Positions 19,730-28,729 of a stretch of 51,294 nt of DNA are shown one piece after another. This stretch comes from Chara braunii. Lineage: Eukaryota; Streptophyta; Charophyceae; Charales; Characeae. A program made the translations under genes and the position numbers. The notes under the pieces are model-generated. The model was not told where the DNA came from. It worked only from the letters and a program-made list of their open reading frames with translations, and searched no databases. The stretch lies in the NCBI GenBank assembly GCA_003427395.1, contig BFEA01000092.1, positions 2,467,430 through 2,518,723 on the forward strand, written 5' to 3'. The stretch's first letter is position 1; every line of letters begins with the position of its first letter.

Positions 19730-21146
19730 CCGCATCTTTCATTCTTTTCCAATGGCATCGGATTTCTAGCTCAGTCATTCCCTTCGTTGTCGTCCCTACT
19801 TCGTTCTGCGAGTTCTGGGTATTGTTGAGCGTCCTCCTGCTGCCCGAACCATGTCCTCTCAGATTTGTCAAACTGGGAAGATATATTAGTCCAGAGATTC
19901 GGAGAAGGAGCTGGGTGGGGTGCTTAGAGAACATGGAGGGGAATAGATGGTCCGGCAGGTTCTTTGACCCTTTTGCATATGATCGAACAGTGGATTAGGT
20001 CCTCTTGTTCTTGGTCTGAACAGATGACGGATAGGTCCGAGCTGTTAGAGTCGCTGTTCTTTCAATTTCGATGTAACCCTGAGGCAAAAGTTGTTCAGTT
20101 TATTTTTCTGCATAACATACTTTTTTTTTCATTTTTTTTGGATTTTTGTTTTTTTGTTTTCTTTTTGGCTGGGACATTCCCTGGTCCTTGCAAGGCCGGG
20201 CCGCCTAGGAAAATAACCTGACCCGGACGGCCCGACTGGTAGCCTAGCTGTTGGTGTCATTTTTGCACCCCAGCAGGCCTGGTAACGGCCAGTGTGTGAA
20301 AATGGCGGGAAAGTGTTTTGCAAGGTGCAAAAATGACGTCGAAAGTGATTTTGGGGTTTGCGGCAAGTTTTTCCCCGTGTGGGGGGAAATGGATACAAAG
20401 GTTTCGTCGCGGGGTAGTTTTACAACTTTTCCCGCATCTTTCATTCTTTTCCAATGACATCGGATTTCTGCCTCAATCATCCCCTTCGTTGTCGTCCCTA
20501 CTTCGTTCTGCGAGTTCTGGGTATTTTTGAGCGTCGTGCTGCAACCCGAACCATGTCCTCTCTAATTTGTCAAACTTGGAAGGGATATTGGTCCAGAGAT
20601 TCGGAGAAGGAGCTGGGTGGGGTGCTCAGGGTACCGGGAGGGGAGGAGATGGTCGGGCAGGTTCTTTAGCCCTTTTGCATCTGATCAGATAGTGAATTAG
20701 GTCCTCTTGTTCTTGGTCTGAACAGATGACGCATAGGTCCGAGCTGTTAGGGTCGCTGTTCTTTCAATTTCGATGTAACCCTGAGGCAAAATTTGTTTAG
20801 TTTATTTTTCTGCATAACATAGTTTTTTCTCTTTTTTTTTTTATATTTTTTTTTTCTTTTTTCTTTTCGGCTGGGACCTTCCCTGGTCCTTGCACGATCG
20901 GGCCATCTCGGAAAATAGGGTGACCCGGTGTCTCCGGAAGGCCCGGCTGGAAGCCTTGCTTTTGGTGTCATTTTTGCACCCTGGCTGGCCCGGTAACGGC
21001 CATTGTGTAAAAATGGCGGGAAAGTGTTTTGCAGGGTGCAAAAATGACGCCGAAAGTGATTTTAGGGTCTGTGGCACGTTTTTCCCCGTGTGGGGGGAAA
21101 TGGATACAAAGGTTTCGTCGCGAGGCGGTTTTACGACTTTTTCCGC
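19730..21146 (-). repeat. 700-bp satellite, block C (two units)
   Basis: 1417 bp between two LTR-like elements, almost exactly two monomers, beginning and ending at the same monomer base (CCGC|ATCTTTC). Anchors lie at about 20261 and 20970. No large indels. Confidence 0.93.
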
Positions 21147-21743
21147 TGTCGAGCGCATCGGTCCGGCACCGCACGGGGGCAGCGCGGGACCCTCCCGGCC
21201 GCGTCACGCAGGAGTTGGTTTTAAGAACCCTTCGTCGCAATATACATGGAGCTTCCACAAGCCGCTCCGACCGAGTGCGCCAGCCATATCTCTCGCGAGC
21301 CCCTACGACAGGATAGGGCCTACGTGAGGCACAACTTACCTACACCTTACGGGAGTTGTCACCTCCTTTTGGTGGGCGTATCCCCGCCGAGCTACCAGCC
21401 CACAGTACAAAAGCTAGTCAGTTGCAATCGCAGAGGTGGACCAGCCGAGGGCGTTTCTCTTTCGCTGTAGCATAGGGGGTACGCGCGGTAATACGCCTCT
21501 TTCGAACCCACACGCGAATCGGCATCTTGGGGGGGGTGAGGTCCCAATCGCGACCCGTCGTCGGTCGACTAGGACGAATCCCACACACCACTCGCACTCC
21601 ACTTTACGAATACACATGCACACAAAACAACACATATACGAGACGGCACAACACAAACAACGCGACAACGCTCCTAGCCCCTCGGTAGCCAACCCATAAC
21701 TTTCCAACGCAGAAATCGAATAGGCGTCGCGCGCGAGACTAGG

Positions 21744-21750
21744 TATAAAA
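21744..21750 (+). promoter_or_regulatory. TATA box candidate of element 2
   Basis: TATAAAA in a GC-rich setting (AGGTATAAAACCGCGCGG), about 600 bp into the element. It is well placed for a U3/R boundary in a long LTR. No second copy is available for comparison. Confidence 0.4.
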
Positions 21751-22900
21751 CCGCGCGGACGCAGGGCTATCGCATATCGACTCGCAATGCAATTGTACGC
21801 AGGCAGTCGCAATGAAGGCGTACTATGTAGTGCCCATAATCAAGCGGCCCCTCGTGAAATCGAGTACCGCTTATGACACTCGAGTGTGTGACTTGAAGTG
21901 TCGTGAGGGCCTAACCCTTCATGACATTGCACGGCTGAAGGAATAGNCGTGCAGCCGCCGCGACACCTCCGGNTCTTGGCCTGAGTGTCTCGGTAGGCAA
22001 ATCAAATAGGCTCTGCGCGAGGGAAAACCCCTCCTCTGCAGAGCCTAGGGCTTGGGGTGTCCTGGACAAGGACCTCGAATCCCAGNCCAGGACCAAACGT
22101 CCGACTAAGAAAATCATCAAAAAGCAGGAACAAAAGATAGAAGTACGGGCCTCCCCTAAGTTCCTNAGTCCCAACTTCTGAGTGGGGCTTTAATATGGGG
22201 ATTCTTCAACCCATGCAAACGTTCATCCCAAGTATACCCATGTATACGTATATAAGGGTTAAGTATGTGACGATCACTTTTCACGGTCTCACTGGGGTTT
22301 CTCACAATAATACNTATATGTGTGATCGCAGGCAACCAAATCCAGAATCTGACTCACAGCACATACCTGCAGTCACATCAACGAACCAAATCAACAACCC
22401 ACATATTACACGGAGTCAATCCCAACCACCTTCGACACTCATACCCCTCGCTTTAGTCATACAAGCCCCAAAACCTCCTGTCCAACCAACCTTAATTAAA
22501 TACTCAGTACCTTTGTTAAATGACCATTCAATAAAAGTCCGGGTGAAAACCTTAATAAAACAACGAAGATCACCAGGGCTAAAGCCTTTTAGGTTGAGTG
22601 TGGAGGGAGAGTTGAAATTGAGTCGTAGACCGACGAATCGGCAACCGATCTGTTATCCGTGATAACAGTAAGTGATCCTCAAGGGATCAAGCTGGATCTA
22701 GCCCTGAACTTGGATCAAATGATGAAAAGGACCTGAAACACACGACAGATCAATCCCCAAGCTAAGATCATAAGTGTATGGAGAATATAACTACATAATA
22801 CATCCTCACTCAAAATCTCCCTATAAGCTTAACTTAAGTCTACTTTTAAACCAAATGCTTAAGGTAAAGGTAGACCAACTACGGAATCTCCCCTATTTTG
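21751..22900. other. Element 2 body with scattered dyads
   Basis: No gene is recognised. Perfect dyads include the palindrome ACACTCGAGTGT (21876-21887), AGGCTCTGC (22008-22016) with GCAGAGCCT (22038-22046), and GTCCTGG (22059-22065) with CCAGGAC (22087-22093). The 155-codon frame at 22195-22662 has no domain. Confidence 0.5.
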
Positions 22901-23640
22901 CCTGAATCGCCACCTGTCAAAAATATAGTCTATCTCCTTTAAACTAAGAAAATTTTCGGCAGCGCTTCCCGTAGGAAAAGTGTCTTTCCAAAATTTATAT
23001 AAGCTCAAATATGAACGCCGAAATAATTTCTAAGTCTGGAAAGTCAAAATTTTGTCTAACTCTCCGAATTAGTAGAAATTTGGGCAGCACTCCCTTTAGA
23101 AAAGGAGACTTCCCAGATTTATACTAAGTCAGATATAAAAACAGAAATAATATGTAACTCTGGAGAATCAAATTCTGTCTAACTCTCTGAATTAGTAGAA
23201 ATTTGGGCAGCACTCCCTTTAGAAAAGGAGACTTCCCAGATTTATACTAAGTCGGATATGAACTCAAATAACAGCTCGAGCTTAACGTTAGACTGAATTT
23301 AACTAACTCCTTTAATTTTGTAGGAAAATTCGGCAGCACCCCCTCTAAAAAAGTGCTATTCCAAAATTTATACAAGAAAGTTCAGATTTTGAAAGTAACT
23401 TTGACTTTCCAAAGTTCAATTTTGTCTAACTCTCTGAATTAGCAAAATTTTAGGCAGCACTTCCTTTAGAAAGGGAGACTTCCCAGATTTTAACTAAGCC
23501 AGATATATGGAAAAGACAAGTTGAACTCTGACAAGTCAAGTTGACTAACTTCTTGGATTTGTAGAAATTTCGGCAGTGCTTCCCATCGGAAAAGTAGCTT
23601 GCCAAGATTTATACAAAGCCAAGTATAAGAAAAAAATATC
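22900..23640 (+). repeat. Six-unit tandem hairpin repeat, about 120 bp period
   Basis: Units are recognised by GGCAGC(A/G)C flanked by complementary arms: 22950-22996, 23076-23120, 23199-23243, 23325-23369, about 23443-23491 and 23565-23610. The arms vary (AAATTTGGG/CCCAGATTT, AAATTTTCGG/CCAAAATTT, AAATTTCGG/CCAAGATTT) while GGCAGCACT..CC stays. Inner CTCCCTTT/AAGGAG can also pair. Linkers carry CTAACTCTCTGAATTAG. Confidence 0.85.
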
Positions 23641-23907
23641 AGAAAATGCAGGAATTGACCTAAGTAAAAAAACGTTATTACAGAAAATACAGGAATTAAC
23701 ACTAATTCATATGGCTCTAGCACGTGGCGAGCAACTAAAGCAACTACCTATAAAGTTGAAACACAAACAAACTAGTCATCCCATCCAGTCACATGCAAAC
23801 CAAACCACGAATGTAAGCACTCTCACCATCCCAAGTTCATTCCATATAAATAGTTCGTGAATCTTCAAGTTCTTGAATCCTTATGCCCATCTTACATAGG
23901 ACATAGA

Positions 23908-24593
23908 GCCGGACCATTCGCCATGGAAATAATGCCCAACTTGTCTTTATGATATACACGAGAAGGTTGCACAACTACTTCTTTCTTCTTTTGGGCAGAT
24001 GACTAGGCTATTCGCCATGGAAACAATGCCTAGTCGCCCTAAGCTGTTTAATATCCAAAGTTTTAGTATTTCTCTGACTTTGTTAAAAAGAAAAGACAAA
24101 TATGGGTAGGGGACTGAACCATTCACAGTAGAAACAATTTTCAACTTGCCCCAAACTATTTCCATTTATACTCTGTATTTTCCCTTCTCTCTTCTTAATG
24201 ATATGGCTTAACGCTGGACCATTCATAGTAGAAACACTGTCCAGCTCCCAGTTCACATGCAAAAATACATAAAATACTCTCCTTTATACTTCGCTTAAAT
24301 TATGTGCGTGGTTTTCAGGCTAAACCATTCACCATAGAAACGGTGCTTAGCCTTAGACCAAAAATCCTCCCTCAGAATAAACAAGAATTTAAACCCCATT
24401 CAATCAGACAAACCCTCAGAGTTAACTAAGGTAGCCAGGCCATTCACAGTAAAAACAATGCCTGGTTCCCCAGAAAATAATCAAATAAACACAGCGACCA
24501 GNCCATTCACAGTAGAAANAAATGNCTGGTCCTTNAAAAAAACAGCCAAATAAACATAGCCCTGAGNCATTCACAGTAGAAACAATGCTCAGG
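23908..24593 (+). repeat. Eight-unit hairpin array: constant loop, variable paired stem
   Basis: Each unit has a loop near CATTCACAGTAGAAACAATG. Perfect outer stems: GACTAGGC/GCCTAGTC (24001-24035), GCTGGAC/GTCCAGC (24213-24245), AGGCTAA/TTAGCCT (24317-24353), CCAGGC/GCCTGG (24435-24465), GACCAG/CTGGTC (24496-24531, next to Ns) and CCTGAG/CTCAGG (24561-24593). Units at 23908-23940 and 24109-24152 pair imperfectly. Spacing is 61-118 bp. Stem sequences differ between units but remain complementary, which is covariation. Confidence 0.88.
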
Positions 24594-24599
24594 CTTTGG

Positions 24600-26230
24600 T
24601 TGACCCNGTCAAACGCATGCAGTTTACCTTCCTCCCACCTTCCCCCAGTTCATCCTTAGTCTGCTTTCAATCANAACAAAGTAGAAACTTAGGCTTCACT
24701 CTCACACATTCTTTCCAGTTAGTCTGATTAGGTCNTGAAGAGAAANNAAAAACCATAGGGACAATCGCATGNATANAATAGTNATACTGCAGGGGGATAG
24801 GCAAACATGGGTAGTAGTGGGTTATACAGATAAGGATGATTTACCTGAAGGTTCCCTGCCTCCAGAACTCCTCCTGAGTTCCAGCAGAGCTNCCGNAATC
24901 GGTGGGTGGACTCCCCACANAGTCTTGACGCGGACCTACGGGNTNCAATCCCACCTGCCGCCTTCCTCTCGTAACCACAGGACTAGACTTAGAGTCAGAA
25001 GGATAGAAAGAGGAAGGTGTGAGACTCTCNGATCCAANNAGAGGTGCCCTCAGNCTCACGGGAGAGGGCCTTGTAATCTTCNCGCNCCTGAGGGCCCCGC
25101 AANGGCGGCCAAAGTGCCCAGTAGCTTGGTTATCCGAGNTCAGTCGTTTGCCGTCNAANCCTCGATGACCNCTTNAACTCGCAACCTCACCACACTCACC
25201 GNCCAAATCACGTCCTCAAGTCATACTTCGTCGTACTTGGCTAAGACCCCACACCTCAGCCTAGAGCGACCACTTCTAGATAGAGAGCGCCTCCTTCCCC
25301 GCGCCCTTGTTCAAACTCAGTGCTCCCAAGCAACTAGCATACACACCAGCAGCGCTGATTGGCCAGCTCCGTAGCAATGCTCAATGCGAACGCAGTAAGA
25401 CTCTAGCTCCTCGCAACCGCCTTNTACGCGCAGCATACCGTACTACATGGGGTGCTCCACAAGACTCATCCTCAAGCTCAACGGCTCAGCAAGGTGCTCA
25501 GCAGGTGCACTGCCCATATGCAGCACGACACAGCATACGCTATAGTAGCCAAACCCGTCAGTANCTACCTTGCCTAACACCCTTCAATTTTTGGCCCACC
25601 GAGCCCGTGGGACACAACGCAAAATCTGTGCAGTGGAGTACATGACAGTACGAACCAGGCAACANCGCTGTAGAANTCGACAGGACGAGCGGGTCAGTGG
25701 GTTGTCAACTGCAACGTGGAGCTCAAGGCACCANCAACAAGGCAACCAACCTACAGAATACATGCGGAAGGTCCGATCAGAGGACGGACANCCTGGTAGC
25801 GAGGTAGCAAGGCGCACGGTGACACCCGTAGTACNACCGCGCCGCACAACGAACANGTTAATCTNCAACGATCCTTATGCAGAGCGAGGGAGACACTTCT
25901 TAGCGGGAGGTGAAGCGACACACCAGATANCANGTAAGTCCTCCACGCGCGGCCACCCTCNCGCTGCCTCCAACTACGAGCAAAGTCGGGTGAATCTTCA
26001 GCTGGATCCCAGGCGGATACATGCTGTCTCCCAANTTTACTCGGCGGCTGGCCTCCCGCTGCTACTATGGGCGGAATCAGATGAATCTCCCACTAGAACA
26101 TGGGGAGATACATAACCAGTTCGAAACCGCCCTTTTTCACGCAGGACCTTACTAACATAACTCAGACTCTGACCACTAATCTCAAAATCTAACACCACCC
26201 CCGAACTCGCCCGACTTCGGACCTCTATTC
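24600..26230. other. Element 2 body, N-rich, nothing recognised
   Basis: Many isolated Ns (24503-26035). The open frames at 24769-25374 and 25570-26115 are interrupted by Ns and have no domain. I see no tandem structure. Confidence 0.4.
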
Positions 26231-26234
26231 CGCA

Positions 26235-26830
26235 ACTTTCCTCCCTCGATTTCGTCAAGTCCCGGACGCGACATTCGTTTTCCTTGTCTGGCCATATCCA
26301 GCCCCGACACTCTCCGCGCACCATCTCCCCCTACCAACCTTCGTTATACTCGCCTACCACCAGTTCTGAGCCCGGATTTGGGGTCGCCACCCCTCAAAAC
26401 CCCTGTTGCTGACTTTGTTTCATTCGATTCTTTCAAGAATCGATCGAAATATCCCCCTCTCTTTCTCCTCCCATAGCCATTTCGGCGCAGCTCCTACTTC
26501 TTCCAACTCCCTTTCTACTAACATTTTCCCCAAACTGACTTCACGATCTAATTCGCAGCACAAAAAAAACACAGTTTACAACTTTATATCGCTCGATTTC
26601 GTTAAGAATTNAGCGAAATATTGCTTCTTCCTACCTCTACCNTAGCCCCTTCCGCCATAACACCGCGNGACCTTTTTCNTACTNACCTTCTTCTACACTA
26701 ACTTTCACCTAAAACTAACNCTGGACTCGAAGTCGCCATNNTTTAAAACCCCTAAGAAGACTCCCTTCCCGCCCAGTTTCATCAGGAAACGGTCGGCGTT
26801 ACTAGCTCCTCTTTGCCATTTTCAGCCNCC
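26235..26830 (+). repeat. Degenerate tandem repeat of about 180 bp with dyads
   Basis: Four related units centre on CGATTTCGTCAAG (about 26247), TCGATTCTTTCAAGAATCGA (about 26427-26446, a near-perfect hairpin), CGATTTCGTTAAGAATTNAGCG (about 26594) and AGTTTCATCAGGAAAC (about 26777). A longer block, GGTCGCCA...AAAACCCCT, recurs with about 347-bp spacing (26378 and 26730). Confidence 0.6.
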
Positions 26831-26837
26831 CTTCTTG

Positions 26838-27360
26838 TCTGCATGTACCTGGCGCGTTCCCACGCCCAGGTTCATCCGCACCTTCTGCCCATCCCCTAGC
26901 GACCTTCGTTCCCCCGCGATCACTCCGCCTACCACCAGTCTCCCTATTGCCCCGNTTCCTGCACGCACCTGGCGCACAACACCGCCCGGGTTCAGCCCAC
27001 TCTTCTTCTTGGCTGCCCGCTCGCTCCCTCCGCCTTTGCTGTTGCACCGCGCCACACTGCCTCGTGTGCACTCCGCTGCCACTATACTGTGGCTCCGTGC
27101 TCCTTAGCGCTGCGCTGTCCGGTCAGTCCCTCCACCCGTTGCGACCGATCGGCCCAATCTCCGGCCATCCCTGAGGGAAACTTCGGAGGCATTCAACTAC
27201 TAGACGGTTCGATTAGTCTTTCGCACCTATACCCAAGTCCGATCGACACGTCGTGCGCGCAGCAGCGCTGTGGGCTTCACCGGAGTCCCGCCGCTACGTA
27301 GCGCCTCCCCCCCCCATTGCGCTATCTACTCCCTTGCTCGCATGCACCCGGCGCCCGCCC
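26838..27360 (+). repeat. GCACCTGGCGC repeat family with dyads
   Basis: Related blocks CATGTACCTGGCGCG...CGCCCAGGTTCA (about 26841-26874), CACGCACCTGGCGCA...CGCCCGGGTTCA (about 26960-26994) and CATGCACCCGGCGCC...GTTTAGGTACA (about 27341). The first two can form ACCTGG/CCAGGT-type stems; the third pairs poorly. Confidence 0.55.
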
Positions 27361-28139
27361 GCGTTTAGGTACATCCGCCACTGTGCCTCTTGCTTTTTCC
27401 TCCCTGTCTCCTCCGGTCCCCGTCACCGCCCCAACACTTACTACCCGCCCGCACTGTTGCCCCGCCCGATGCTGTCGGGCCAACCCCATTACAGTCTGTC
27501 CCTGCGTGCTCACTCTGCGGAATGCTCCAACCCCTCAGGCCTCCAACAGTCGGGTTCCCCCATAGGTACGTGGGTTGCGGTGTTGGCTGAACGCCCCTGC
27601 CGCAGGCCCGTAGCATGGCCCCTGGTGTAGCATGGCCCCTGGTGCAGCCGGCCCCGGCACAGATTTTAGAGGTAATAGCAAATATTCAAGTGAGAACTCT
27701 GAGACCCGAACCGGAGGGAAACCCCGTGGGCATACTCACACCCAAACCTCCTACAATGGATCGTGGTAGGCGGGCGGGGCATATTCACAACCGGAGAGGG
27801 TCCCCGCCACTCAGGTTCCTCCCGTCTCGTGGGCTAATCATCTACCGGCTCGAATGTACGTTAATTCCCCCGGCCCATATTCTTAGGACATACAAGATAA
27901 AAGAACTTTGCCAACACCTTGANCACGCNGGGACCCGTAAGTCAACGAACNGAGGCNNNCGCTCAAATTAAAAGGTACCAACGNAAAAAAATTGATCTTN
28001 AAAACTTCTAGTCGCCAAAGACAAAATAAAGGATACCCCNTGCACCACTCTNACGCCNCCAAATGGCAAAACCAAACGGGGTAGCCCTACGGTTCTCAAC
28101 CCCATCGGCTTCCTCCTCGATGCTCCGCTGCCGCTGCGT
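27361..28139. other. Element 2 body, nothing recognised
   Basis: GC-rich sequence without a recognisable gene. A short tandem duplication of GTAGCATGGCCCCTGGTG lies at about 27610-27642. Confidence 0.4.
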
Positions 28140-28230
28140 CGACGCTCGCCGNCCTCGATCNCTGAACCTTCGTACTGTCAATCCAATGTCGTAACCTATA
28201 GGGCTAAGCCCANGCCTGGGACCGAGTCCC
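28140..28230 (-). mobile_element. tRNA-derived SINE head (family X), degenerate
   Basis: On the minus strand the A box is TAGCCCTATAGGTTAC (complement 28191-28206) and a weak B box GATCGAGG lies about 32 nt downstream (complement about 28152-28159). It aligns with the heads at 18610-18730 and 18996-19158. Ns interrupt it and no tail is visible. Confidence 0.45.
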
Positions 28231-28711
28231 NCAGAATACCATATAGGCAGTGCGGCGNGACGCTTTGGGCCAACAAAACGGNTGCNCGGCACCCATTTGC
28301 CNGCGCCGGCTTGCTTATACCGTGCCATAATTNCCCCGCGCGCCANCCTACGACACCCCGCTTACCGCACNAAGCCGCGCCNTCGTTGCCAATGCCGTTG
28401 TCGGGGCCGTTTCTCCGCACGCGCGTTCGACTTGGTCAAAAGTACCAATCAAAAGAAAATATCCTTAATTCCTGCTTAATCAAAAATAAATAAATAATAA
28501 ATAATATCACCAAGCAAAACGACCAAGGTCCGGGCCAGCTCTACGATCAACAACAGAAAAGAATCACGCGCGCCTTAAACCTGCGCGCCCACGCACTCGC
28601 TATTGTGGTTAACCACACAATCAACGCAATTATAGACGCAGCCGCGCTTCACGCGGTATACTTAAATTCTAGACCAAAACCGTTTTCTGTTACTTGCAAA
28701 AACCAGGGCGG

Positions 28712-28729
28712 ATACCCTTGTAAGGGTAT
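28712..28729 (+). repeat. 3'-terminal hairpin of element 2
   Basis: ATACCCTT (28712-28719) pairs with AAGGGTAT (28722-28729), 11 bp before the CGACA end, with a 2-nt loop. It is equivalent to 19703-19716 in element 1. Confidence 0.8.
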
